From assembly GCA_032595675.1 (NCBI GenBank), contig JAVQMD010000001.1, forward strand, positions 2,140,640 through 2,204,639: a stretch of DNA of 64,000 nucleotides. The letters run 5' to 3'. Numbering within the stretch: the first letter of the stretch is position 1; each line of letters starts with the position of its first letter. Below, piece after piece: positions 1 to 8,656 of the stretch. This DNA comes from Candidatus Electrothrix rattekaaiensis (lineage in GTDB: Bacteria; Desulfobacterota; Desulfobulbia; Desulfobulbales; Desulfobulbaceae). The position numbers and the translations under genes are program-made. Under the pieces are notes generated by a model. That model was given only the letters and a program-made list of their open reading frames with translations. It was not told where the DNA came from and did no database searches.

Positions 1-2035
1 AGTACTTATTGGCCACCACCAAGAGGCGGTAGTCGTCCTGATCAAATCGCTTCCGGGTATCGCCTTCGGCAAAGCCGTTCATGCCTGCCTCTGTATAGGC
101 AATCCCATCCACGGTTTTCTCCCCGGAAAAGGCAATGGCAATCTTGAAGGGCCGTCCTTTGTCCCCTAAAATCCTATCCAGGGCCTGATAATAGCGGATG
201 GCCGAGGCAATACTCTGGCAGAGCACCATGCCCTTGGCCTTGCCTTTGAGTTTTTTGCTCCTGACCACCTTGTCGATGAAATGCTCCAGGATGATCTCTG
301 CCTTGGTGGCAATAGTGCGCCGATCCTGCTCAACAAAGGACTTCAGTTTTTTCTGAGCCTTGTTGGTGTTGAACAGGGGGTTTTCAGCAATGGATTTTTC
401 AATCTGGTAATAGCTTTTATAGGTGGTGTAATTGGCCAGCACATCAAGGATAAAGCCCTCCTCAATGGCCTGTTTCATCGAATAGAGATGACAGGGCTGA
501 AAGCTGCCATCGCCCTGCTTGCTACCAAATTTTTCCAGGGTGCTGTTCTTGGGCGTGGCAGTAAAGGCAAAATAGGAGGCATTGCCCTTCATCTTGCGGG
601 CTCGCATGGCCTTGAGGATGATATCCTGGGCATCCTCCTCTGCTTCCTCACTGTTCCCCATAGCCTGATTGATGGCATCGGCCCCGCTGCCGCCTTGGGA
701 ACTGTGGGCCTCATCAATGAGCACGGCAAAGCGTTTCTGGCTCAGATCAGCAATGCTCTCCACGATCACGGGAAATTTCTGCAAGGTGGTGACGATGATC
801 CGCTTGCCCTGTTCCAGAGCGGCCTTGAGTTCCTTGCCCGATCCCACCCGAGCAACAATATTCTTCACCTCGGAAAAGGCAGCGATATTGTCGCCCAGTT
901 GTTTATCCAGCAACCTTCTGTCGGTGACCACAATAACCGAATCAAAGAGGGGGCAATCCCTGCCTCTGTCTTTAGTAACGTTGCCATCCGGACAAACATC
1001 CGCCTTATCAGCCGGATACGTTGCTATCAGCTGATAGGCACACCAAGTGATGGAATGGGATTTGCCTGAACCGGCAGAATGCTGGATCAGATAGGAATGG
1101 CCCACCCCGTTGTTGCTGGCATGATCCAGGAGCTGGCGCACCACATCCAACTGATGATAGCGGGGAAAAAAGAGGGTCTTCTTGCTCAGGGGATCTTTGG
1201 GCTTGCCGCTCAGGAGGACAAAATGCTGGATGATATTGGCAAGGCTGGAACGGCTGAAGATCTCCTGCCAGAGGTAGGCGGTCTTATGACCGTGGGGATT
1301 GATAGGATTGCCCTTGCCCCAGTTATTCCCCTTATTAAAGGGGAGAAAAAAGGAGTCCTTGCCTGCTAGACGGGTACACATATAGACTTCATCGGTATCC
1401 AGGGTGAAATGGACCAGACAGCGGCCAAAACTGAGCAGGGGTTGGCGGCAATCCCGCTCGTTTGTGTACTGCCTAATCCCGTTGACCGCTGCGCTTTGAC
1501 CGGTCCAGTGGTTTTTCAGCTCTAGGGTTGCCAAGGGCAGGCCGTTGCAAAAAATGGCCATGTCGATGGCTTCAGCGGGTTTATCCTGGTTATAATGGAC
1601 TTAGCGGATCACACTGAACTGGTTGCTGTTGAATTTCTCCTGCACAACTGCGCTGCTGGCCAGTTGGTAGAAGAGGGTGAAGGCGGCATCGTCCACTTCC
1701 AGGCCCTTGCGCAGGAGGTGGAGCACCCCGTATTTTTTGATCATGCGATCTAGGCGGGTGAGGATCTTCACTTGCCAATCGCCTGTGCGTTGGAGCTTGG
1801 TCAGCTCTTGGGGTTGGGTGGTTTCGAGGAAGCTCCAAAAGCGGGGTTCGTCCAGGGCGTATTTTGGGTTGAAGTCCTTGGAGGCTCCTTGGTGGAAGCC
1901 TTGGCCTGTGCGATAAGGCAGGGATTGTTCCGCGACGCTGTCGGGTTGGCTGGTGGCCAGCTCTTCTCGGCAGGTGCCAGTGAGGGCTTTTTCTATGGTG
2001 GCTTCCAGGGCCTGTTCGTTGGTTTTGCTGACCAT
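1..2035 (-). pseudogene. hsdR: Type I restriction enzyme R subunit, interrupted by an in-frame TAA and cut by the window edge
   Basis: HsdR is the ATP-dependent translocase/endonuclease subunit of a type I restriction system. The first 144 codons (2035 down to 1604) end at a TAA (plus-strand tta at 1601-1603). The same frame then stays open to the window edge, about 530 more codons. After the stop come the PD-ExK nuclease region (IDMAIF, then LELKN), Walker A SAGSGKS near 1060-1080, DEAH in VLIDEAHSS near 710-730, and TATP near 560. Family members usually have Gln where the stop lies (R-Q-x-H-Y), so one CAA to TAA change explains it. The ATG directly follows the hsdS stop with no gap. As it stands, translation would give a short N-terminal fragment without nuclease or motor. 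A sequencing error or readthrough cannot be excluded. Confidence 0.88.
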
Positions 2036-3346
2036 CTAAGCTACCTTGATTTTGCCGGTTACGGCGTGGTCGATGAGGATGGATTTGTATTCTTTGAGCT
2101 TGGTTATTTGTTGCTGTTGGAGGGTTATGGAGGTGTCGATTTTTGCGGATTGGGTTTCGATGAAATCGACGATCTCTTCTTGAACCCCAAGCGGGGGAAC
2201 GATTGTATTGAGCTGCTTGAATTCATTCCAATAAAGCCGCTTTCTGAAATCTGTAATGCCCTTTGAAAACCGATTCATCTGTTGGATAAAGGAACTGGTT
2301 CGATACTGAAATTCGAAATAGACGGAGTTGATGAGGATTTCGTTGGGGATTGCTACGACATAGGCCGGACTGACCATGCCATCAACAGCAACAGCACCGA
2401 TAGCACCTTGCCAAGCCCGCATCATGTTATAGGCGATATAATGAGGCCTTACCAGCTTATAACTGCTCTTGTCCTCGATCTTGACTTTTCCCCGGATATT
2501 TTCCTCTTCACCAAGTTCACCTGAAGATATTCCTGAGTGCAAAGAAACAGACAAGAGGGGCAATGTATCGTTTCCACCAGCTTTTGATTCCTGAAAAAGG
2601 ACTTTATTGGACAAAATGTCCCAGCCCACGGGAATCTCCCCAATCCAATCCACCCCAGAATCTTTCATTTTTGCAGCGGGATCAATCCCCTTGGTGACCG
2701 CATTTTGGATGAGGATTTGCTTCCGCTCTTTGAGGAGGGAAATCATCTGCTCTTTTTGGGCGATGGCGGTGTCGATTTTGGTGGTCTTTTTGTCGAGGAA
2801 GGTGGCTATGGCGGTTTGTTCTGGGAGGGGGGGTAAAGGGATAAATATATTCTTTAATTTCGACCCGTAAGTATGAACTATAATCTCGCCCTTTGCCGTT
2901 TTCGCCTTCTCTTCCCTTATGTGATGAGAATTGAGCAAATATGAGAGATAATTGCTGTCCTGTTTTTTTTGCTTAAAGATGATAACATCGCCACCCGCAA
3001 AAGCAGGTTCGGATCCCTTATAGGCAACACACTTGCCAATATCTTCAGCTGTTTCGCCTGAACCTGTCAGAAGTAAATCACCTTGATGTACCATTACAGA
3101 ATTCAGAGAAGTTTTTTCAGAAATCTTTCTAACAGCTTGATTAACAAAAAAATCATACCGAGTGTAAATATCACCATAAAGGACAGCAGAAACGCCTTGT
3201 TCTGTTAAATCAGATTTTGAGAAACCACCACCTTTTGAGAAATTTCCCAAAGATGAGAGCCTCATTGAACGCCACCCTTCAGGAATCTCCCCAATCCAAT
3301 CCACCCCAGAATCCTTATACCCCGAATATCTCTCAAACCGCTGCAT
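2036..3346 (-). CDS. hsdS: Type I restriction-modification specificity subunit S
   Basis: HsdS chooses the bipartite DNA target for the HsdM methyltransferase and HsdR. The 436-residue protein has the usual two-half design. Each half opens with a near-identical segment (KDSGVDWIGEIP at about residues 11 and 228) before a variable target-recognition domain. Each closes with a conserved helical spacer (LPPLPEQTAIATFLDKK near 175, VPPLGVQEEIVDF near 383). The two recognition domains differ, which predicts an asymmetric bipartite site. An AAGGG stretch precedes the ATG. The stop abuts the hsdR start. The frame is intact, so the S and M subunits could still act as a methylase even if HsdR is broken. 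Confidence 0.93.
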   Translation of the reverse strand: MQRFERYSGYKDSGVDWIGEIPEGWRSMRLSSLGNFSKGGGFSKSDLTEQGVSAVLYGDIYTRYDFFVNQAVRKISEKTSLNSVMVHQGDLLLTGSGETAEDIGKCVAYKGSEPAFAGGDVIIFKQKKQDSNYLSYLLNSHHIREEKAKTAKGEIIVHTYGSKLKNIFIPLPPLPEQTAIATFLDKKTTKIDTAIAQKEQMISLLKERKQILIQNAVTKGIDPAAKMKDSGVDWIGEIPVGWDILSNKVLFQESKAGGNDTLPLLSVSLHSGISSGELGEEENIRGKVKIEDKSSYKLVRPHYIAYNMMRAWQGAIGAVAVDGMVSPAYVVAIPNEILINSVYFEFQYRTSSFIQQMNRFSKGITDFRKRLYWNEFKQLNTIVPPLGVQEEIVDFIETQSAKIDTSITLQQQQITKLKEYKSILIDHAVTGKIKVA

Positions 3347-3387
3347 AGATGCCGCCCTTAAATCACATAAAAATAAGATTGTTATAA

Positions 3388-3484
3388 CCCACCGTTAAAA
3401 CAGCGGGCTATGATTGATTTGCCCCTCCGGGGCAGAACAGTCCCGGAGGGACGACAGCAAATAGCCCAGCGTTTCAACGCTGGG
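3388..3484. repeat. Cruciform-forming palindromic repeat upstream of hsdS
   Basis: The outer arms (cccaccgttaaaacagcggg and its partner ending aacgctggg) can pair around an inner inverted repeat (cccctccgggg, tcccggaggga). The right end, 3465-3484, is a 9-bp perfect palindrome with a 2-base loop (cccagcgtt/aacgctggg). It has no coding capacity. It looks like a nonautonomous palindromic element, judged on structure alone. Confidence 0.6.
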
Positions 3485-3506
3485 AACGTATCCCCGAGAA
3501 CGTGCT

Positions 3507-3583
3507 GTAGGGGCAGGCCCCCGTGCCTGCCCGGCATGACCTGCCCGCCATGAAAGGGCGAACACAGGGGTTCGCGCCCTACG
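3507..3583. repeat. Two GTAGGGGC-type palindromic repeats, one overlapping the mazF stop
   Basis: Two diverged members of a palindrome family lie here: 3507-3532 on the plus strand and about 3549-3583 in reverse. Both start GTAGGG and end in the complementary GCCC. In the second, the TAG at its left edge is the mazF stop codon. Related copies lie at 4212, 4361, 4393, 6969 and 13368. Confidence 0.65.
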
Positions 3584-3899
3584 GCACTGAGATATCAAGA
3601 GCAAATTGCACAGCCTTGCCGACTTCAGCCATCTTGTCCGAAGACAGAGATGTGATCAATGAACCAATTTTTCCCTTTGCAACCGTTTGTAGATGGTCAC
3701 AGTTGACAGCGCAATCTTTAAACATCCCATCAGCTTCACAGAGAAAAACCTCCGATGGTATATCGCGGATAGTGCTTGTGATGGGTGCGATAGTGACTTC
3801 ATTGAGATACACCAACACAGAATTGCGTGTCAGAATAAGAACCGGTCTTTTTTTATCCGGTCGAGCAAATGTATACCAACGTATCTCGCCACGCTTCAT
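3579..3899 (-). CDS. MazF/PemK-family toxin
   Basis: This 106-residue protein matches the MazF/PemK endoribonuclease fold. The start KRGEIRWYTFA is the usual first strand, followed by RPVLILTRN and VTIAPITSTIRDIPSEVFL, the conserved beta-barrel core. The C-terminal half contains CDHLQTVAKGKIG, the typical QxxTV-K segment. MazF proteins cleave mRNA at short single-strand motifs when freed from antitoxin. The start overlaps the stop of the upstream ribbon-helix-helix gene by 4 bases (ATGA), so the two are translationally coupled. The TAG stop is shared with a palindromic repeat. The pair interrupts the hsdM-hsdS interval on the same strand. Confidence 0.88.
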   Translation of the reverse strand: MKRGEIRWYTFARPDKKRPVLILTRNSVLVYLNEVTIAPITSTIRDIPSEVFLCEADGMFKDCAVNCDHLQTVAKGKIGSLITSLSSDKMAEVGKAVQFALDISVP

Positions 3900-4129
3900 T
3901 CATCACCCCAGACCTGCTCTGTTTCCCAGCATGAAAACTCATCAGCTGCAACGGGCTGGCGTTCGTATCCCTGCCGGTGCTTGCGCTCCAGCTTCTTGAT
4001 GCTATGGCGGGTAAGTGCCTCCCGCAAAGCCTTTCTTGTGAAAGCGGATCGATTTATACGAAGTTGTTTTGCAATGCGGTCAACTTCTTTGACAAGATCA
4101 TCGTCAAGCGTCATTTGAATTGTTCTCAT
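3896..4129 (-). CDS. Ribbon-helix-helix antitoxin partner of MazF
   Basis: The 77-residue protein begins RTIQMTLDDDLVKEVDRIAKQL followed by RINRSAFTRKALREAL. This is a classic RHH/CopG DNA-binding domain: a beta strand, a helix, a turn with N-R-S, and a second helix. The charged C-terminal tail (residues 45-77, with DEFSCWETEQVWGDE) probably wraps the toxin. Antitoxins of this class usually repress their own operon. A 4-base ATGA overlap links it to the toxin gene. The upstream 280 bases are full of palindromic repeats, which could hold the promoter, but I see no certain operator. Confidence 0.85.
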   Translation of the reverse strand: MRTIQMTLDDDLVKEVDRIAKQLRINRSAFTRKALREALTRHSIKKLERKHRQGYERQPVAADEFSCWETEQVWGDE

Positions 4130-4211
4130 AGCATACCCCCTTAATGTGGACTTTTATAGCTATGATACTCCACATGCACAGAGCGTGTCAACGCCCCGCA
4201 ACCCCATAGAA

Positions 4212-4239
4212 GTAGGGGCACGGCATGCCGTGCCCTTAC
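4212..4239. repeat. GTAGGGGC palindromic repeat
   Basis: A 28-base near-perfect palindrome with the core GGCACGGCATGCCGTGCC, almost identical to the copy at 4393-4420. It lies between the antitoxin start and the hsdM end. Confidence 0.7.
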
Positions 4240-4311
4240 AATACCCTGAAAAACGACGATTTTACTGGTACCCAGAAGCTCGAAAAATGAAGCTACGCTT
4301 CAAAAAAACCG

Positions 4312-4333
4312 TTCCCAAGCTGGAGCTTGGGAA
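4312..4333. repeat. Second palindrome family
   Basis: An inverted repeat with 10-base arms TTCCCAAGCT and AGCTTGGGAA around two G bases. It is unrelated in sequence to the GTAGGGGC family beside it. Confidence 0.6.
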
Positions 4334-4360
4334 ACAGATAAAACATGGGAACGTACCGCC

Positions 4361-4420
4361 GTAGGGGCGACCGGCGGTCGCCCTGATTTCCGGTAGGGGC
4401 ACGGCATGCCGTGCCCCTAC
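4361..4420. repeat. Tandem GTAGGGGC palindromes overlapping the hsdM stop
   Basis: Two copies stand side by side: 4361-4384 (core GCGACCGGCGGTCGC) and 4393-4420, a perfect 28-base palindrome. The CTA at the right edge of the second copy (4418-4420) lies over the end of hsdM, which finishes in GTG TAG. Either the repeat inserted at or supplied the termination codon, or the codon is a chance part of it. Confidence 0.75.
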
Positions 4421-6786
4421 ACCCCCAAAATATCCATAATCAACCCCTCACTCTCCTGCTCCAAGGCCAAAATCTCCCCGGCAACCTCCTCCAACCCTCG
4501 CAGCGGCTTATGCTGATAAAAATACTTGTTAAAGCTGATCTCGTAACCAATCTTGGTCTTTTCCAGATCCATCCAAGCCTCAGCAACATGGGGTTTGACC
4601 TCGCGCAGAAAATAGCCATGCACCTCCTCCTTGAGCGGAATATTCTCCGTATCCCGCAGCTCAGAGGCTGGTTCATACGCCAGAAAGCTGCCCTTCTTCT
4701 CCCCAGGAAAATAACCGTAATCCGGCAAAGAATCCGACAAAGAATCAGGCAAATCTTCCTCAGAACACCCCAGTCGCTCACACAGGGCCGCGAGCTTGGC
4801 CGTGCTCAGCTTGAGCGTCTTCTGAACCACCTTGGCCGCATCCGCATCATACCAACTCACTGCCGCAAGAATACGCTTCTTTTCCGAGGCAGAGAGCTTG
4901 ATTTTCGCCTTTTTCAGGAGCTGATCAACCTGTGCTGAAAACGCATTAAAATCCATAGACTCTGCCGTGCCCATCTCCTTGAGCAGGGCTTCAGCCACGC
5001 TGAGCAGATGCCGCTGTTTCTGCCACAGCGCATCCGACACCAGGGCCTTGCGTTTCTTGGCGTTCAGATCCAGCCCCTGCTCTTCACACCAAGCCAGCAT
5101 CTCCTTTTCCAAAGCTGGCAGCTCCGTATAGACCCGCTCGCCAAAGCTCTGCCAGGCCCAGAGCATGGGCTCGTATAGGGATTTCTCAAAGCGGAGGCCC
5201 GCGATCCGTTCCTCTGTAAACTGGGCCTTTAAGCGGTTGGGCCGGTTGATGGTGACCTTGCGATACCCAAAATCCGCATTGGCAAAGACCTGGGCTGCCA
5301 GCCCGCTGTCCTCCTGGGGCTTGATGGCCTTGAACTGCACATAGGCCGCCTGGATCTCAGCAATATGCTCCGCCGTGAGTTCGCAGTTCTTGGCCCCCAG
5401 ATTCTTGCGCAGCTTACTAAAACGCTGGGAGGCATCAATGAGCAGCACCCTGCCCTGGCGTTGCGCCTCCTTATTATTGGTCAGAAACCAGATATAAGTG
5501 GTAATACCGGTATTGTAAAAAAGATTGTTCGGCAACTGGACAATGCAGTCCAGCAGATCGTTCTCAATGATGTAGCGGCGGATATTGCTCTCCCCGCCCC
5601 CGGCATCGCCGGTAAAGAGGCTGGAGCCATTATGGACCGAGGCAATGCGAGAACCGGTGGGACTTTGGGAGCGTAACTTCATCTTGCTCACCATCTCCAT
5701 CAAAAAGAGGAGCTGGCCATCCGAGGAACGGGGAGTGGCCTCGCAATCCTGGCTCTGGCCCCAGTGATCCTTGAGCGGCACCAGAAAACGAGGGTCAATG
5801 ACCTCCTTGCCGTCTTTGATGTACTTGACCTCTGAGCTCCAGGATTTGCCATAGGGCGGATTGGAGAGCATGAAATCAAAATTGATGCCGGCAAATTCAT
5901 CGCTGGACAGGGTGGAACCCACCCGGATATTCTCGGGATTATTGCCCTTGATCATCATGTCGGACTTGCAGATGGCATAGGTCTCGTCGTTGATCTCCTT
6001 GCCGTAGAGATAGACATCCCCCTCGGCCCGGATACTGCCATCAGGATCTTTGATGAAATTCTGCGATTCCGTGAGCATTCCGCCGGAACCGCAGGCCGGA
6101 TCATAGACCGTCATCACCGGGGGCAGGTTGTCCTTGATCGGCTCAAAGACAATATGGGTCATCAGATCAATGACCTCCCGAGGGGTGAAATGTTCGCCAG
6201 CTTCCTCGTTATTCTCTTCATTGAATTTACGGATCAGCTCTTCAAAGACATAGCCCATGCCCAGGTTGCTGAGCGGCGGCAGGGTTCGCCCTTCAGGGTC
6301 TTCCTTGGCAAAGGGGGTCAGGTTGATATGGGGGGAGGTGAATTTTTCCAGGACATTGAGCAGCACATCCTTGCCCGCCATATGCCGGGCCTGGGCCCTG
6401 AGTTTGAACTTGTCGATGATCTCTTTGACATTGGTCGAAAAACCATTGAGGTACTCTTCAAAATTGGCCAAGAGGAGCTGTTGGCTATTGCTGGCCGTGG
6501 CATAGATTTTCTGCAGGGTCCAGGGGCTGGTGTTGTAGAAAACAAAGCCGCTAGCCTCACAGAGTCCGGCCTCATCCCATTCGGTAAAACCGGCCTCGTC
6601 CCGCTGAAAGGCCAGCTCTTCCAAGACCGCCTCCTTGCTGGGTTCCAGCAGGGCATCCAAACGCCGCAACACCACCATAGGCAGGATCACATCCCGGTAT
6701 TTTCCCCGGACATAGATATCACGGAGAGCATCATCGGCGATGGACCAGATAAAGGAGACTAATCTATTATGTACAGCTGTATCCAT
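4417..6786 (-). CDS. hsdM: Type I restriction-modification DNA adenine methyltransferase subunit M
   Basis: HsdM transfers a methyl group from S-adenosylmethionine to adenine in the HsdS-defined site. The helical N-terminal HsdM_N domain begins NRLVSFIWSIADDALRD. Motif I (DPACGSGGML) is near residue 229 and the catalytic NPPY motif (LSNPPYGKSW) near residue 310. The open frame extends further upstream, but the ATG at 6786 starts the conserved region. The upstream extension is unlike the family, so 789 residues are annotated. A stretch of about 200 extra C-terminal residues ends EVAGEILALEQESEGLIMDILGV. It contains a short duplicated SDSL/SDSLPD segment encoded by a 12-base tandem repeat near 4721-4757. 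The gene heads the minus-strand hsdM, toxin-antitoxin, hsdS, hsdR series. Confidence 0.92.
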   Translation of the reverse strand: MDTAVHNRLVSFIWSIADDALRDIYVRGKYRDVILPMVVLRRLDALLEPSKEAVLEELAFQRDEAGFTEWDEAGLCEASGFVFYNTSPWTLQKIYATASNSQQLLLANFEEYLNGFSTNVKEIIDKFKLRAQARHMAGKDVLLNVLEKFTSPHINLTPFAKEDPEGRTLPPLSNLGMGYVFEELIRKFNEENNEEAGEHFTPREVIDLMTHIVFEPIKDNLPPVMTVYDPACGSGGMLTESQNFIKDPDGSIRAEGDVYLYGKEINDETYAICKSDMMIKGNNPENIRVGSTLSSDEFAGINFDFMLSNPPYGKSWSSEVKYIKDGKEVIDPRFLVPLKDHWGQSQDCEATPRSSDGQLLFLMEMVSKMKLRSQSPTGSRIASVHNGSSLFTGDAGGGESNIRRYIIENDLLDCIVQLPNNLFYNTGITTYIWFLTNNKEAQRQGRVLLIDASQRFSKLRKNLGAKNCELTAEHIAEIQAAYVQFKAIKPQEDSGLAAQVFANADFGYRKVTINRPNRLKAQFTEERIAGLRFEKSLYEPMLWAWQSFGERVYTELPALEKEMLAWCEEQGLDLNAKKRKALVSDALWQKQRHLLSVAEALLKEMGTAESMDFNAFSAQVDQLLKKAKIKLSASEKKRILAAVSWYDADAAKVVQKTLKLSTAKLAALCERLGCSEEDLPDSLSDSLPDYGYFPGEKKGSFLAYEPASELRDTENIPLKEEVHGYFLREVKPHVAEAWMDLEKTKIGYEISFNKYFYQHKPLRGLEEVAGEILALEQESEGLIMDILGV

Positions 6787-6968
6787 GGGGATTCTCTTAA
6801 AGGAATTCTCTTGAAGGGTTAGACGTCGAAATGAAATATATTCCGGGAAGCAGTATACGGTAAACAAGAAAATAGGCAAGCCTGAACCGTTGCCATCAGC
6901 GAGTAATTAAGTTATACTTTTCAGTGAAGAATTTAAGAAGAAATATCTTGCCCAGTATACCGGGTGTC

Positions 6969-6994
6969 GTAGGGACAAACCCCTGTGTTTGCCC
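6969..6994. repeat. Diverged GTAGGGGC-type palindrome
   Basis: Starts GTAGGGACAAACCCC and ends GTTTGCCC, fitting the family form with complementary ends. The 324 bases between the hsdM start and the DUF6172 gene otherwise show no gene. Confidence 0.5.
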
Positions 6995-7110
6995 TTGCAT
7001 ACCGGGCAGGCACAGGGATCAGGGATCAGCCCCTCCATTGTGCAGATAATCTCCAGCTCAGTAAATCAACGCATTCCCCATTCTCCATTTCCCACTTTAT
7101 GTGAATACCT

Positions 7111-7419
7111 ATGAAAAAAACGTTTCTGTTGACCCATCCAAAGATCAAACGGCCAAGACGTGTTGAAGCCATCAAATACGAGGTGAAAAAATATATAAAA
7201 AGAGAGCGGAGAAAAACGCTCCCCAAAGATGTCGATTTTTGGGATTTTGACTGTCGCTTTGGTGCTGACGAGGCAACAAGCGAAGTAATTCATCCGGCTG
7301 AAATTAACAAATACATTTCTCAGGCCGAAACAAAAGAGCTTGCATCTTTTTACTTGGAAATTCTGGCCAAACCGGGGCGTCGAACCAAAAAACCACAGAC
7401 TAAACCGGGTGCATTTTAG
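7111..7419 (+). CDS. DUF6172-like small conserved protein
   Basis: A 102-residue basic protein. The N-terminal half (KKTFLLTHPKIKRPRRVEAIK, then KKYIKRERRKTLP, then VDFWDFDCRFG) matches what I recall of the DUF6172 family, a short conserved bacterial protein of unknown function. The Asp/Trp/Cys-rich DFWDFDCRFG is its most recognisable motif. The C-terminal part (ASFYLEILAKPGRRTKKPQTKPG) looks disordered. It stands alone on the plus strand between the minus-strand RM locus and the AT-rich cassette. No function can be assigned. Confidence 0.65.
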   Translation: MKKTFLLTHPKIKRPRRVEAIKYEVKKYIKRERRKTLPKDVDFWDFDCRFGADEATSEVIHPAEINKYISQAETKELASFYLEILAKPGRRTKKPQTKPGAF

Positions 7420-7481
7420 GAAAATTCGTGTAAACGAGGGGTTGAACCAAGTCGGGTTTGTATCAGAGAGATACAAAAAAA

Positions 7482-7552
7482 TACCCCGGTAGGAAAAAAA
7501 AGGAGGTGAAACCTACCGAGGTACCGGATTAAATCTTAACAAGGTGTTAAGA
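7482..7552. repeat. Two adjacent hairpins downstream of the AT-rich cassette
   Basis: The first hairpin pairs 7482-7493 (taccccggtagg) with 7512-7523, 11 of 12 positions. Its loop holds the Shine-Dalgarno-like string aggaggtga. The second is a perfect 8-bp stem (tcttaaca/tgttaaga, 7534-7552) with a 3-base loop. They lie between convergent genes, so they may act in termination, but neither has a clear T tract. Confidence 0.45.
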
Positions 7553-7664
7553 CATCCTGAGTCACTCTAACAAAAGAAAGATGAACAGAACATGAACGCG
7601 AGATTGATATAGCGGGAATCGAAATTCAGGGCCTGACCACGATTTTCCATAAGTGTCTCCCTTT

Positions 7665-8138
7665 TTACTCCTCTGCCAACCCGAAGTATAAACGACCACC
7701 TTGGTCGACAGTTGGATCACATGCCCACCTAAGTTTATTAAGAAGATGCTGAAAGCCAAGTACAACCGGGCCAGGCCAGTCAGGAATAACCAGTACGGTG
7801 GATTCCTCCACAACTATATCGTTTCCAGAATCCACTAAAATACGCACATCACAAATGTGAAGCACTCCAGCATTTTTACCAAAGCGAGACGATAAATCTA
7901 TCGGAATATCTAATGAAGAAAAATTATCAGGGTTATCATCAACTATTGACTGCGGAATAACTGCCCATTCCGCAGCTGTATCAAATAATGCATAATATTT
8001 ATTAGAAATATCACCAAATGAACACTTAACGCTAATTATTAGGTTTCGATTATTTTCTATAATATCCGTGCGCAGAGGTGTCGACCCTGAACTCCATTCA
8101 GAAAAAGTATTATTATCTTTTTTATACAATACGCTCAT
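7665..8138 (-). CDS. Retropepsin-like aspartic protease domain protein
   Basis: A 157-residue all-beta protein with the layout of single-domain clan AA proteases. A central strand ends ALFDTAAEWAVIP, where retropepsins have hydrophobic-D-T-G-A. The C-terminal strand TVLVIPDWPGPVVLGFQHLLNKLRW matches the ILGxDFL flap-return element. The catalytic Asp is present, but the usual Gly is Ala, so activity is uncertain. It is the last gene of a three-gene AT-rich operon, overlapping the preceding gene by the 4 bases ATGA. The family call rests on motif layout only. A non-proteolytic binding role is possible. Confidence 0.55.
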   Translation of the reverse strand: MSVLYKKDNNTFSEWSSGSTPLRTDIIENNRNLIISVKCSFGDISNKYYALFDTAAEWAVIPQSIVDDNPDNFSSLDIPIDLSSRFGKNAGVLHICDVRILVDSGNDIVVEESTVLVIPDWPGPVVLGFQHLLNKLRWACDPTVDQGGRLYFGLAEE

Positions 8139-8656
8139 AACTTGAGGAATGTAATATCATCACCTGTATCAATTGTTTTCATTTGTTTTTTTAATCCTGA
8201 TAAACTATTGTTTGATGCGATAATTTTATTACCTACCAAAGCAACCCATTGATTTCTATATTTCTCTCTATACCTGCTAATCAAGTTAAAATCATTCTCC
8301 ATCTCCCCTTTCTTTAGCGATGCTATTTTGTTATTTTTCTTGGACGGCCTCGTTAATGCTTTTTGCCATTTATCAAGAAGTGGAGAAGAGTAGCACCTAA
8401 ATTCCTCGATTACACATTTTGCTTCTTTTAAATTGCCTTCCTTTAGCAGGCTATAAATCAAACGTTCTAGCACTTCCACTTTGTAATCACAGTTAATTTC
8501 TTTTGTCTCAGCATAGTCAAACAGATCAAATTGACTTACAAAGGTATCAACTGCCTGTAAAAAAATAGCTTTACTCTCATAAGGATGACTATAAACAAAA
8601 TCACTATCAGCTATTATTGCACTTGTAACATTCATGCTTAAATTATTTTCTATCAT
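8135..8656 (-). CDS. Hypothetical protein with C-terminal DUF5678-like segment
   Basis: A 173-residue protein. Residues 1-110 look helical (FLQAVDTFVSQFDLFDYAE, VLERLIYSLLKEGNLKEAKCVIEEF) and resemble a single TPR-like hairpin pair. The C-terminus YREKYRNQWVALVGNKIIASNNSLSGLKK follows the DUF5678 pattern (W-V-A-h-x-x-x-x-h-h-A). DUF5678 is a short domain of unknown function. ATGA overlaps join it to both neighbours, so all three products are probably made in fixed proportion. No enzyme motif is visible. Confidence 0.55.
   Translation of the reverse strand: MIENNLSMNVTSAIIADSDFVYSHPYESKAIFLQAVDTFVSQFDLFDYAETKEINCDYKVEVLERLIYSLLKEGNLKEAKCVIEEFRCYSSPLLDKWQKALTRPSKKNNKIASLKKGEMENDFNLISRYREKYRNQWVALVGNKIIASNNSLSGLKKQMKTIDTGDDITFLKL

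Noticed and set aside
1079-2266. Plus-strand frames over the RM genes (for example 1772-2266)
   Set aside because: Antisense to well-recognised HsdR and HsdS coding sequence; no protein features.
4146-4364. Plus-strand 72-codon frame between the antitoxin and hsdM
   Set aside because: It consists largely of palindromic repeats read through.
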